DNA of 64,000 nt from contig NZ_JARUKY010000011.1 in assembly GCF_029688925.1 (NCBI RefSeq), positions 1 through 64,000 on the forward strand. The letters are read 5' to 3'. The translations under genes were made by a program, and so were the position numbers. Origin of the DNA: Evansella sp. AB-P1. GTDB lineage: Bacteria > Bacillota > Bacilli > Bacillales > Salisediminibacteriaceae. Numbering within the stretch: the first letter of the stretch is position 1; each line of letters begins with the position of its first letter. Of this stretch, positions 56,006 to 64,000 are shown in pieces. The notes beneath the pieces are model-generated. The model was not told the DNA's origin. It did no database searches and worked only from the letters and a program-made list of their open reading frames with translations.

Positions 56006-56200
56006 TTAAAATTCAGAATGCTCCTGAACCTGTTTTAACAAAACTATGTATTCTTCTAATCCTTGGTATTTATTTAGTAAAACATCTAAATCTTGACTGC
56101 AAGACACAACTCTACTATCTGTAAATCCATAGTTCATTGCTTTTTCATACATTTCTTCTTGTTTGGTCTTGATTTCTAATAGTAAAGAACCATTATACAT
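56006..56200 (-). CDS. Spo0E-like aspartyl-phosphate phosphatase
   Basis: A 64-residue helical hairpin protein with the family motif SQDLDVLLNKY (residues about 35-45), which in Spo0E, YisI and YnzD dephosphorylates Spo0A-P and delays sporulation. ATG behind AGGGGGAA. A second sporulation brake, Sda, is about 420 bp upstream on the same strand. Confidence 0.85.
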   Translation of the reverse strand: MYNGSLLLEIKTKQEEMYEKAMNYGFTDSRVVSCSQDLDVLLNKYQGLEEYIVLLKQVQEHSEF

Positions 56201-56443
56201 AGCCTATTCCCCCTTTAATAGGTTTGAACAAGAATTTAGATACTTAATTAAACTTAATATTATAACTAACATGCAGTAGAATTTTGTAGAAGGTTGTCCC
56301 ACATGTTGATTGTTCGAAATATCGTCACAATTATGCGGTTTAATTTTAACTATATTTTCTTTTATAGATAGGAGTACAATATATTTTTTTGATGCTACAT
56401 ACGATATAGGACAGAAAATAATAAATAAATTGGAGGGACATCT

Positions 56444-56623
56444 ATGAGTAAACAACAGTTGTCAAATGTGGATAAGCATAAGTATACTTATACGGCCACA
56501 GGATTATTTGTCATTGGTGCCATACTTTTTGTCATAGGATCTATTCTTCTATTCTCTGTTTCAAAAGTGGAGCTTCAAGAAGCCATTAGTGGAGAAAAAA
56601 ACAATAATGAGTTATTTACTTAA
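56444..56623 (+). CDS. Small single-pass membrane protein
   Basis: 59 residues: a polar N-terminus of about 17, one transmembrane helix (about 18-40) and an acidic tail. GGAGGGA lies correctly before the ATG. Its stop overlaps the stop of the convergent sda gene. Not recognised. Confidence 0.6.
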   Translation: MSKQQLSNVDKHKYTYTATGLFVIGAILFVIGSILLFSVSKVELQEAISGEKNNNELFT

Positions 56624-56754
56624 TCTTTATGGTCAAAGTGAATATTCCTTTTTTCCATTTCTTTGATTAAAAGTGATAAAAATTCATCACTTACTTCTAA
56701 TTTCTTCGCTTTTATATAGCTTTCTATTAACATGGCATTGGAAAGTCGATGCAT
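56620..56754 (-). CDS. sda: Sda sporulation checkpoint inhibitor
   Basis: 44 residues: LSNAMLIESYIKAKKLEVSD then FLSLLIKEMEKR, closely following the Sda pattern LSDELLIESY...FIELIENEIKRR, a helical hairpin that blocks KinA/KinB autophosphorylation during replication stress. AAGGAG lies 9 bp before the ATG. The C-terminal tail (NIHFDHKD) differs from B. subtilis Sda, whose tail marks it for ClpXP. Confidence 0.82.
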   Translation of the reverse strand: MHRLSNAMLIESYIKAKKLEVSDEFLSLLIKEMEKRNIHFDHKD

Positions 56755-56966
56755 TTTCCTCAGCTCCTTAATATAATTATTGACTATATTACACTAACCC
56801 AATATACCTATATAATTAATTTGTTATAAATTATATCAGAACATCTGTTCTTGATCAATGGATAAATAATAACATTTAAACCATTTTTTAGTTTCGAATT
56901 GAGATAATCTCCATATTACAAAAGAATAGTTGTAAAAAACTATAATATTCGTAAGTGGATTAGTTT

Positions 56967-57113
56967 ATGGCAGTTATTAAACGCTTATATAATAGAAATT
57001 TAGACTATGAAAAAGGGTATCAATTACTACATAATCCGTATAGAAAATGCCCATGCATCAATTTCATCCCTTCTCTTTTGAAGTATATGCACTTACATGA
57101 GTATTTTAAGTAG
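56967..57113 (+). CDS. Possible 48-residue protein
   Basis: An ATG-initiated frame with a basic N-terminus and CPC motif (KCPCINF). No proper ribosome binding site is visible, so it may not be translated. Otherwise 56755-57235 shows nothing recognisable. Confidence 0.25.
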   Translation: MAVIKRLYNRNLDYEKGYQLLHNPYRKCPCINFIPSLLKYMHLHEYFK

Positions 57114-57235
57114 AAGAAACTTACCTATTTATCTATCTACAGGCTTTAAACCTCAATTTATATGATATCCATGGAAGAAGACAATACACCCTTAAACATA
57201 TGGACTTTAAAATACTATAGAACCCCCTCATGTAT

Positions 57236-57264
57236 TGACAAATTATGAACAAATATGATAAATA
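57236..57264 (+). promoter_or_regulatory. htpG promoter
   Basis: Perfect TTGACA (57236-57241) followed by an AT-rich -10 region (ATAAATAAT around 57258-57266); the CIRCE lies about 10 bp downstream. Confidence 0.55.
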
Positions 57265-57274
57265 ATAGTATGTA

Positions 57275-57301
57275 TTAGCACTCTGTTGATTAGAGTGCTA
57301 A
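57275..57301. promoter_or_regulatory. CIRCE element (HrcA operator)
   Basis: TTAGCACTC-N9-GAGTGCTAA matches the CIRCE consensus exactly. It lies in the 5' untranslated region of htpG. Confidence 0.97.
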
Positions 57302-57376
57302 TTTTTGAATCGACCTACATACTACAAATGCTGTAATGTAATTTTGGCATTTTTATTTTTGAAAGGAGAGAGTATT

Positions 57377-59257
57377 ATGGCAAAAAAAGAATTTCAAGCA
57401 GAGTCTAAACGATTGTTAGAGATGATGATTAACTCGATCTATACACAAAAGGAAATATTTTTACGAGAGTTAATCTCTAATGCAAGTGATGCCATTGATA
57501 AGATTTATTACAAGGCATTAACAGATGATTCGTTAACGTTTGATCAAGATAATTACTACATAAAGATATCTGCCGATAAAGAGAGCAGAACGTTAACGAT
57601 TACTGATACAGGAATTGGCATGACACAAGAGGAGTTAGAAAATAATCTAGGTGTTATTGCAAAAAGTGGATCGCTAGCATTTAAAAACGAAAATGAATTA
57701 AAGGATGGCCATGATATTATTGGTCAATTCGGTGTTGGATTCTACTCTTCCTTTATGGTTGCAGATGTTGTAACTGTTGTTTCTAGAGCTTTAGGTAGTG
57801 AGACGGCTTTCAAATGGCAATCAGAAGGAGCCGATGGGTACACCATCGAAGCTACTGATAAAGAAACAATTGGAACAGAAATTACCTTACAACTTAAAGA
57901 AAACACGGAAGACGAAAACTATGATGATTACCTACAGGAATATAAACTAAAGGAAATCATTAAAAAATATTCTGATTTCATCCGCTACCCAATTAAAATG
58001 GATATTTCTGTTCAAAAGCCAAAAGATGGTGAAGAAAATGAATTCATAGAAGAAGTAGAAGAACAGACTGTTAATAGCATGGTTCCTATTTGGAGAAAAA
58101 ATAAAAGTGAATTAACAGACGAGGATTATGAAAATTTTTATCAGGAAAAGCATTACGGTTTTGACAAGCCTCTAAAGCACATTCACATTACTGTAGATGG
58201 TATGTTGAGATACAATGCTATCTTGTATATTCCTGAAAATATGCCATTTGATTACTATTCAAAGGAATATGAAAAGGGACTAGAGCTATATTCCAGTGGT
58301 GTTCTTATTATGAACAAGTGCGCGGACCTACTTCCTGATCACTTTAGCTTCGTGAAAGGGATGGTGGATTCAGAGGATTTATCCCTAAACATATCTAGAG
58401 AGCTACTTCAACATGATCGTCAGCTAAAGCAAATTGCCAAAAATATTAAAAACAAAATCAAGAGTGAATTACAAAAGCTAATGAAAGATGATCGTGAAAA
58501 ATATGAAAAATTCTATAGCGCATTTGGTAGACAGCTAAAATACGGAGTTTACAGTGACTTTGGAGCAAACAAAGAGGATTTACAGGATTTACTTATGTTC
58601 CATTCATCTAAAGAGAAGAAATTAATTACTTTTGATGAATATGTATCCAATATGCCAGAGGACCAAAAGTACATTTATTATGCAACTGGCGAATCTAACG
58701 AACGAATTGAAAAACTTCCACAAACAGAAGTCGTATTAGACAAAGGTTATGAAATTCTATATTTCACAGAAGACATTGATGAATTTGCCATAAAAATGTT
58801 GATGAAATATAAAGATAAAGAATTCAAATCTGTTTCAAGTGGGGACTTAGGATTTGAAGAAGAGAATAAAGAAGAAACAAAGAAAGAGCAAGACGAAAAT
58901 AAAGAACTGTTTGATGAAATGAAAAACATTCTTTCTGGTAAGGTAACGGATGTAAGAGTGTCTAAACGATTAAAGAATCATCCAGTTTGTTTAGCAACAG
59001 AAGGAGAAGTTTCCATAGAGATGGAAAAAATTCTTCAAGCAATGCCAGATAATAACCAAAATGTAAAAGCAGATAAAGTACTGGAAGTGAACATCAATCA
59101 TGATGTATTCCGTTCATTAAAAGAGGCCTATTCGAACGATAAAGACAAATTAAGTCTATATACAAACCTTTTATTTAATCAAGCCCTTCTAATTGAAGGA
59201 TTACCTATTCAAGATCCTGTTGAATTTACGAATGACATTTGCAAAATTATGAACTAA
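57377..59257 (+). CDS. htpG: Molecular chaperone HtpG (Hsp90)
   Basis: A 626-residue Hsp90: ATP-binding N domain ([29 protein letters not shown]), middle domain with the catalytic Arg region (LNISRELLQ) and C-terminal dimerisation domain. The frame is open from TTG 57305, but GAAAGGAGAG and the family start [14 protein letters not shown] fix the ATG at 57377. A perfect CIRCE upstream predicts HrcA control, unlike B. subtilis, where htpG is outside the HrcA regulon. Confidence 0.96.
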   Translation: MAKKEFQAESKRLLEMMINSIYTQKEIFLRELISNASDAIDKIYYKALTDDSLTFDQDNYYIKISADKESRTLTITDTGIGMTQEELENNLGVIAKSGSLAFKNENELKDGHDIIGQFGVGFYSSFMVADVVTVVSRALGSETAFKWQSEGADGYTIEATDKETIGTEITLQLKENTEDENYDDYLQEYKLKEIIKKYSDFIRYPIKMDISVQKPKDGEENEFIEEVEEQTVNSMVPIWRKNKSELTDEDYENFYQEKHYGFDKPLKHIHITVDGMLRYNAILYIPENMPFDYYSKEYEKGLELYSSGVLIMNKCADLLPDHFSFVKGMVDSEDLSLNISRELLQHDRQLKQIAKNIKNKIKSELQKLMKDDREKYEKFYSAFGRQLKYGVYSDFGANKEDLQDLLMFHSSKEKKLITFDEYVSNMPEDQKYIYYATGESNERIEKLPQTEVVLDKGYEILYFTEDIDEFAIKMLMKYKDKEFKSVSSGDLGFEEENKEETKKEQDENKELFDEMKNILSGKVTDVRVSKRLKNHPVCLATEGEVSIEMEKILQAMPDNNQNVKADKVLEVNINHDVFRSLKEAYSNDKDKLSLYTNLLFNQALLIEGLPIQDPVEFTNDICKIMN

Positions 59258-59314
59258 ATGTTTATCGTTTTCGTGCATAATGGAACAAACATTGGAGCAT
59301 CTTAACTCATGAAG

Positions 59315-59543
59315 AGGAAAGGTTACTTTCTTCTTCACTAGAGTAGTACTTGGAAGAAAGGGAATCGTCGTAATATGACCTTGAGGGGTGGTTAGCTTGA
59401 ACAAGTAGCAGGCAACAAACGCTTCTAGGTATATAAAACGATCGAAAAAATGAGGTGTTTCCAGCAGACAAACATCGCTTTGACCCCAGAGTAACCAGTA
59501 TCTACTCAAATAAAGGGATAGCCTAAACGGCTATCCTTTTTTT
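59315..59543 (+). ncRNA. Candidate structured RNA or 3' UTR with terminator
   Basis: GGTTACT (59320-59326) and AGTAACC (about 59491-59497) can close a domain of about 170 nt that is GC-richer than its surroundings and contains TGTTT/AAACA and ATCGT/ACGAT pairings. The strong terminator at 59515-59543 follows. No known RNA family is recognised. The reverse strand is open for 102 codons (59201-59509) but lacks a ribosome binding site. Confidence 0.3.
59515..59543 (+). terminator. Rho-independent terminator
   Basis: GGATAGCC-TAAAC-GGCTATCC followed by T7; about 260 bp after the htpG stop. Confidence 0.92.
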
Positions 59544-59587
59544 CTAAAGGTTAGAATTTATATAATATATCACTTTGAAAGTTGTCT

Positions 59588-59672
59588 AGGATGTCGATAG
59601 TACGCCGTTGCCTACAGGACGTAAGTTGTACTTAGGCGGAATTGGGGCACCTTGCGCTTTTCTTATTATAAA
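59588..59672 (+). repeat. Dispersed repeat family 1, copy D
   Basis: The core 59599-59642 has GTACGCC and GCCTAC against a decayed GTAAGT; the 3' flank CGCTTTTCTTATTATAA is conserved although no minus-strand gene ends here. Confidence 0.8.
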
Positions 59673-59888
59673 CATACAATCCAATTTATATATAACCAAA
59701 TGTTAACTAAAAATGTCGAATTCAATATGTTTTACATGTAATTATTGGTCATCAGATGGATAACTTCCCCTAATGTATGAATACGGATTCCGATCACGAA
59801 AAATCGACTGATTTCGTCTTTTATATATTTATTATCTTGTGGTTTAATTTAATAGTCTGTGAAAAATATAAGAAGGAAGTGTTATATC

Positions 59889-61421
59889 TTGGAAAGTGAC
59901 AGGTCGATTTTTAAAATTTCTATTGCAATAGCGATTACTTTTGTATTTATTGGTGTTATAATTCCAAACCAATTAGGGGCTGTAATGAGTATTGCTCAAA
60001 GCTTTGTTCTTGAGTCGTTTGGATGGTTTTATCAATTAGTGGCAACGTTTTTTCTTTTCTTTGCCGTTTTTATGATCTTTAGTAAGTATGGAAAAATAAA
60101 GCTCGGAAAGCCTGAAGATAAACCTGAATACAACCGTCCAACTTGGTTTGCCATGTTGTTTTCAGCAGGGATGGGGATTGGTCTATTGTTTTATGGTGTA
60201 TCTGAACCAATTGCCCATTTTTCAACTCCACCTATTGGGGATGGAAATTCTGAACAATCAGCCATAATAGGGATGAGGTATACATGGCTTCATTGGGGAT
60301 TACATGCTTGGGCTATTTATGCAGTTGTGGCACTAGCGCTTGCATACCAAAAATTTAGAAACAATGCACCAGGTTTAATGAGTGCAACACTATATCCTGT
60401 ACTTGGTGAAAAGGTGAAAGGGCCTATTGGGAAAACAATAGATGTTGTAGCAGTATTTGCAACGTTATTCGGAGTAGCAGCATCTCTCGGATTAGGATCT
60501 CAGCAAATTAATGCTGGATTAGAATATCTTATTGGAGTACCTAATAATTTTATGATTCAGATGATTATCATGGGGATTATTACTGTACTTTTCATTATTT
60601 CAGCAAATACAGGTATTTCTAAAGGAATTAAATATTTGAGTAACGTAAATATGTCAATTGCAACATTACTCTTTTTTACGATGCTAATTCTTGGTCCCAC
60701 ATTATTTCTACTTAACATGTTTACGACAACGTTAGGAAGCTATATACAAAATGTTACATTAATGGGATTACGTTTATCTCCTTTTGATGAAAACGAAGCT
60801 GCATGGTCTCAAGGCTGGACTATATTTTATTGGGCTTGGTGGATTTCATGGACACCATTTGTAGGAATGTTTATTGCTAGAGTGTCGAAGGGGCGTACAA
60901 TTAGAGAATTTGTAATCGTTGTCCTTCTTATTCCAACACTTGTTTGTGGTCTGTGGTTCACTGTTTTTGGTGGAACAGGAATTTATTTAGAATATGTACA
61001 AGGATTAAATGTTTCATCACAAAATCTTGAAACAGCATTATTCTATGTATATCAACAATTACCTTTTGGTATTTTACTTTCTATTTTGACAGTAGCTCTA
61101 ATCACTACATTCTTTGTAACATCTGCAGACTCCGCTACATTCGTTTTAGGTATGCAAACAACAGGAGGAAAATTAAATCCATCAAATAAAGTTAAGGTAA
61201 CTTGGGGATTAATACTAGTGGCATCAACAGCAGTTTTAATGGCATCAGGAGGACTAGGTGGATTACAGACAGCCATTATAGTTAGCGCATTACCTCTTAC
61301 GTTTATCATATTACTTATGTGTTATGGTTTAATAAAAGAGCTCAACAATGAATTGAATATACAGAAGAATGTTTCAACAAAAAATAAAGAAAAATCTTCA
61401 TTAGAAAAGTCAGTAAGTTAG
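59889..61421 (+). CDS. BCCT-family betaine/choline/carnitine transporter
   Basis: A 510-residue protein with 12 transmembrane segments. GMGIGLLFYGVSEP, LHWGLHAWAIYA (Trp-rich substrate box) and the family signature WAWWISWTPFVGMFIARVSKGRTIREF are present. It probably imports glycine betaine or a similar osmolyte with Na+ or H+. The frame is open from GTG 59859, but AAGGAAG fits the TTG at 59889. No OpuC-like genes or GbsR-type regulator nearby. Confidence 0.9.
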   Translation: MESDRSIFKISIAIAITFVFIGVIIPNQLGAVMSIAQSFVLESFGWFYQLVATFFLFFAVFMIFSKYGKIKLGKPEDKPEYNRPTWFAMLFSAGMGIGLLFYGVSEPIAHFSTPPIGDGNSEQSAIIGMRYTWLHWGLHAWAIYAVVALALAYQKFRNNAPGLMSATLYPVLGEKVKGPIGKTIDVVAVFATLFGVAASLGLGSQQINAGLEYLIGVPNNFMIQMIIMGIITVLFIISANTGISKGIKYLSNVNMSIATLLFFTMLILGPTLFLLNMFTTTLGSYIQNVTLMGLRLSPFDENEAAWSQGWTIFYWAWWISWTPFVGMFIARVSKGRTIREFVIVVLLIPTLVCGLWFTVFGGTGIYLEYVQGLNVSSQNLETALFYVYQQLPFGILLSILTVALITTFFVTSADSATFVLGMQTTGGKLNPSNKVKVTWGLILVASTAVLMASGGLGGLQTAIIVSALPLTFIILLMCYGLIKELNNELNIQKNVSTKNKEKSSLEKSVS

Positions 61422-61488
61422 TTCCCTTTATAATTATCTAATACTTTATGATAAATATTGAAATGTGTAGTCTAAAAAAATAATGTAC

Positions 61489-61524
61489 GAAAAAGAGTAC
61501 CAGGGTCGCAGGTACTCTTTTTCA
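61489..61524 (+). terminator. Rho-independent terminator
   Basis: GAAAAAGAGTACC pairs perfectly with GGTACTCTTTTTC around a 9-nt loop, after the BCCT gene. Nothing further is seen in 61525-61734. Confidence 0.9.
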
Positions 61525-61734
61525 TTTATAAAATGAAAAATTGTATTAAGTATCATTAAGCAAACTTTAATGACGAACTTTCCAACTTTTACACCTATCT
61601 ATAAAATACTAATTTGACACATTTTTTCTAAATGTTGGATTCATTTAATGGAATAAAGGGAAAATATATTAATAGGGGTAGGAAATCACAGACTGTCTTT
61701 AAGAACGCTTTAATTTTAAAAGGGGGGGATATTG

Positions 61735-62535
61735 ATGAAAGTATCAAACAAAGTGTTTGTTGTCACTGGTGGAGGAGCTGGTATTGGACGGGATTTAGTT
61801 CTTACACTACTCTCTAGTGGGGCAAGTGTTGCTGCAGTGGATATTAACAAGATCGCTTTAGAGGAGACTTTGGAGCTATCAGGAGGAAATCAAGATAAGC
61901 TCTCCACACATGTTGTAGATATAACCGATAGACATGGCGTGGAATCATTACCTGAGGATGTAATTGCTTATCATGGAGCTGTGGATGCTATTATAAATAA
62001 TGCTGGAATTATTCAGCCCTTTGTGAAAATAAATGACCTTGACTATGAAAAAATTAAGTTAGTCATGGATATCAACTTTTATGGTACTCTTTACATGACG
62101 AAAACCTTTCTTCCATATTTATTAAAAAGACCCTTTGCACACATCACAAATGTTTCAAGTATGGGTGGATTTCTTCCTGTACCGGGGCAATCAATTTATG
62201 GTGCATCAAAAGCCGCTGTAAAACTTTTTACTGAAGGCCTTCATTCAGAATTAAAAGATACTAACGTAAAAGTAACTATTGTTTTTCCAGGAGGGGTTGG
62301 GACAAACATATTGGAGAACTCAGGAGTAGATAACTTAAAAATAACAGATGAATCACAAAATCAAAAGTACAAAGTATTAACACCAAGAGAAGCGGCTGAA
62401 ATCATAATAAATGGAATAGAAAAGGATAAATTTAGAGTTTTACCTGGGAAAGATTCTAAAATGATGGATTTATTCTATCGATTTAATCCTAAACGAGCAG
62501 CGAACGTGATAGCAAATAAATTGAATTTACAATAG
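61735..62535 (+). CDS. Classical short-chain dehydrogenase/reductase
   Basis: A 266-residue classical SDR: TGGGAGIG cofactor motif, NNAG, catalytic Ser in NVSSMGG and YGASK (Tyr-Lys). VDIN at the end of beta-2 suggests NAD(H). The frame also has TTG at 61732; the ATG at 61735 suits GGGGGG. Substrate unknown. Confidence 0.87.
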   Translation: MKVSNKVFVVTGGGAGIGRDLVLTLLSSGASVAAVDINKIALEETLELSGGNQDKLSTHVVDITDRHGVESLPEDVIAYHGAVDAIINNAGIIQPFVKINDLDYEKIKLVMDINFYGTLYMTKTFLPYLLKRPFAHITNVSSMGGFLPVPGQSIYGASKAAVKLFTEGLHSELKDTNVKVTIVFPGGVGTNILENSGVDNLKITDESQNQKYKVLTPREAAEIIINGIEKDKFRVLPGKDSKMMDLFYRFNPKRAANVIANKLNLQ

Positions 62536-62614
62536 ACACTACAAATATCAGTACAAAACAAACATAATAACCCGTTCGGTTGAGAGGGAGAAGACGATAA
62601 AAACAATAGCTTTT

Positions 62615-62652
62615 GGAGATGCAATTAGCACGCTAATTAACATCTCCTTTTT
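62615..62652 (+). terminator. Rho-independent terminator of the SDR gene
   Basis: GGAGATG, AATTAGC / GCTAATT, CATCTCC form a two-part stem followed by T5. Confidence 0.85.
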
Positions 62653-62889
62653 ATGTTGTCATATCAACGTTTAGGGGCAATACTTTGTGTTTTAACAGGC
62701 ATTTTAGGACTCTTTTTAGCACAACAAATGACATGGGGTGAATAAATTTATGCATTGGTGTTATTTTGGGTGTTAAAACATACGTCAATAGGCAACCTAG
62801 CCATTCGATGAGGAGAAGAGATCAGCCTGGGCCATAAGGGTCCTCTATTATGGATTAGGAAATCAGGTTAAGCAACCAATCTGATAAAT

Positions 62890-63074
62890 AAGCGGAGAAA
62901 TTTCCCTTAATTAGCAAATAGCATGAAAAATAGCTTAAATAGTCGGAGAAATTCCGCCTATTGACTCGAAGCACTTGAAAAAAGGGGGAGTTTGATTTGC
63001 ATAGCCGGAAAAACTCCGCTTATAAAGCCCGAAACGAGCTCAATTTTGAATTTAATCGGAATTTCTCCGCTTAT
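62890..63074. repeat. Four degenerate CGGAGAAATTCCG-type palindromes
   Basis: Copies at 62890-62909, 62941-62960, 63001-63022 and 63053-63074, each an imperfect palindrome around CGGA...TCCG, spaced about 51-60 bp. The stretch is non-coding. Confidence 0.6.
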
Positions 63075-63190
63075 TTTATTTCACTGGTGAGAATCTTAAG
63101 CAATAGGTCTACTGAAACAAGTTGATAAACTGCTGTGGAGTCTGGTCAATGGGTATTAAAGGTTAATATAAGAGAGAAAGCGCTGTTTTA

Positions 63191-63238
63191 ACCAAATAAA
63201 AGAGCCGTGATTTCTGGTGTGAAATCAACGGCTTCTAT
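63191..63238. other. Hairpin, possible bidirectional terminator
   Basis: Around 63203-63231, AGCCGTGATTT pairs with AAATCAACGGCT (one bulge). Downstream of the minus-strand hydrolase gene on that strand. Confidence 0.4.
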
Positions 63239-63334
63239 ATTGTTGTTTTCATTGTTAATTCGAGAGCTAATTTGCATTTTCTCCGCGTCATCCGAACGGG
63301 TTAATGTTAAAGAAACTGGTTTTATTCGTTCATG

Positions 63335-63967
63335 TTAAAAATTTGATACCTCAATCATCACATTTTTTAATATTTCAATAGATTCTATTGGATTCTCCAT
63401 TATACTTAAGCTATGATCAGCATTACGAATAAGCTGTAGCGTGAAAAAATGGTTATGTTTTAGTTCATTGTATCTTTCATCAACGTAACATGGATCATTG
63501 TCTCCAATTATACAAAGGCTTTTCTTTGTGCTTTTCTTCATGGCTTCATATACATCATCTCTTTGGAGAAGGGGAGTTAGCCAAATTGTTTTATCAATAA
63601 GGTAGGTGTAGGAAGTTTCTTTCACTAAAGAAGCTAATGCAATGGTACCAATTGATTTTCCGATTATCGAAATAGATTTATATTCACTATTGTCTAACAC
63701 CAAGTCTATTATTTGTTTAACATCATTTATAAAATATTCATCTTTAATAGCTTCTAACTCATTTCCACTAAAAGAATAGTTTATTTGAAGGATATCAAAA
63801 CCCTTATTATAATAAATCCCACTTGTGTAAAACAACAATGGCCCTTGAGTTGAATATCCTGCTCCAGGCAAAATGATAGCAAGGCTATCGCTATCATGCT
63901 TTTGTTTCATAAGTTTGTATGGAATTGTCTTGTTGAGAGAACCCATAAACACCTTCTCCAGACTCAT
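63335..63967 (-). CDS. Small alpha/beta-hydrolase
   Basis: A 210-residue alpha/beta-hydrolase: PGAGYSTQGPL oxyanion region, nucleophile elbow GKSIGT, acid in GDNDPCY and catalytic His in ADHSLS. No signal peptide. GGCGGTG precedes the ATG at 63967 (a TTG one codon earlier is also open). Substrate unknown. Confidence 0.82.
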   Translation of the reverse strand: MSLEKVFMGSLNKTIPYKLMKQKHDSDSLAIILPGAGYSTQGPLLFYTSGIYYNKGFDILQINYSFSGNELEAIKDEYFINDVKQIIDLVLDNSEYKSISIIGKSIGTIALASLVKETSYTYLIDKTIWLTPLLQRDDVYEAMKKSTKKSLCIIGDNDPCYVDERYNELKHNHFFTLQLIRNADHSLSIMENPIESIEILKNVMIEVSNF

Positions 63968-64000
63968 CAAAACACCGCCTTTTTAGATTTTAGTATACAG

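Larger units (their letters stand above)
62568..63304. mobile_element. Possible non-coding element with terminal inverted repeats
   Basis: TAACCCGTTCGG (62568-62579) and its exact complement (63293-63304) bound 737 bp. Inside, ATGCAATTAGC...TAATTAAC near the left end is mirrored by a similar inverted sequence near the right end. No target duplication is evident and no transposase is encoded; a MITE-like origin is a guess. Confidence 0.35.

Noticed and set aside
56840-56880. DnaA box upstream of sda, as in B. subtilis
   Set aside because: Only TTATCCATT (7 of 9 bases) on the minus strand is seen near 56857; too weak to claim replication-linked control.
59201-59509. 102-codon minus-strand frame after htpG
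   Set aside because: No ribosome binding site, overlaps the htpG end in antisense, no family pattern; better explained by a GC-richer non-coding block.
62653-62745. 30-residue hydrophobic peptide frame after the SDR terminator
   Set aside because: The ATG directly follows a terminator T-run and no ribosome binding site exists; at most a gene fragment.
62890-63074. CRISPR array
   Set aside because: Units are degenerate palindromes of differing sequence, only four, and no cas gene lies in the window.

Overview
The window reads as chromosome of a low-GC, endospore-forming Gram-positive bacterium of the Bacillaceae type. The support is AGGAGG-like ribosome binding sites, frequent TTG/GTG starts, a Des/DesK/DesR cold-membrane module, Sda and Spo0E-like sporulation brakes, CtsR and CIRCE operators, a CcpA-type cre site and a BCCT osmolyte transporter. 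I cannot name the species.

Layout. 46-1368: ten tRNA genes ending in a terminator; no rRNA lies in the window. 1748-2107: a DUF1992 gene. 2638-8952: a beta-glucoside uptake and hydrolysis operon (lipoprotein, two permeases, LacI regulator, YesL-like membrane protein, GH1 glucosidase) preceded by three LacI/cre-type palindromes. 9278-12124: des-desK-desR with a DesR-type operator. 12350-14836: a UPF0316 membrane protein, a CatE-like ring-cleavage dioxygenase and an AIM24 protein behind an ECF-sigma-like promoter. 14885-19217: two ABC systems on the minus strand with a GntR regulator; one GTGT...ACAC palindrome lies before each. 19218-20493: a long non-coding stretch holding dispersed repeats.

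20526-33226 is the most unusual region. A UDP-xylose-synthase-type SDR gene is divergent from an apparently single operon of gmhA, hldE, a TerY-like vWA protein, a protein kinase with a C-terminal zinc ribbon, an AbiEii-like nucleotidyltransferase, a thymidylate-kinase-like protein, a GT9 heptosyltransferase, a membrane GT2, a radical SAM enzyme with a CX5CX2C cluster motif, and a NodU-type carbamoyltransferase. gmhB lies just downstream on the other strand. Together these would make ADP-heptose and probably transfer it to a carbamoylated glycan or glycolipid. The vWA/kinase/nucleotidyltransferase/Tmk-like middle is unexplained and is the best candidate for an undescribed system.

33227-38764 is a decaying stretch: two nucleotidyltransferase-fold pseudogenes, a scrap of gmhB, and a doubly truncated clpE that still has its CtsR box. 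38703-54643 is mixed housekeeping and accessory sequence: two MarR-regulated units, a 7TM GGDEF protein, a permuted papain-like protein, a PDZ-less HtrA-like protease, an aspartase/fumarase, YebC, an MFS pump and a TraB-family protein. 54879-64000 carries an inverted-order soluble chemoreceptor, Spo0E-like and Sda proteins, htpG under a perfect CIRCE, a BCCT transporter, two SDR/hydrolase genes and a possible mobile element with terminal inverted repeats.

Two repeat families recur. One has a nested 44-nt palindrome core (five copies, with compensatory base changes in its inner stem). In two places it supplies the stop codons of the neighbouring gene.
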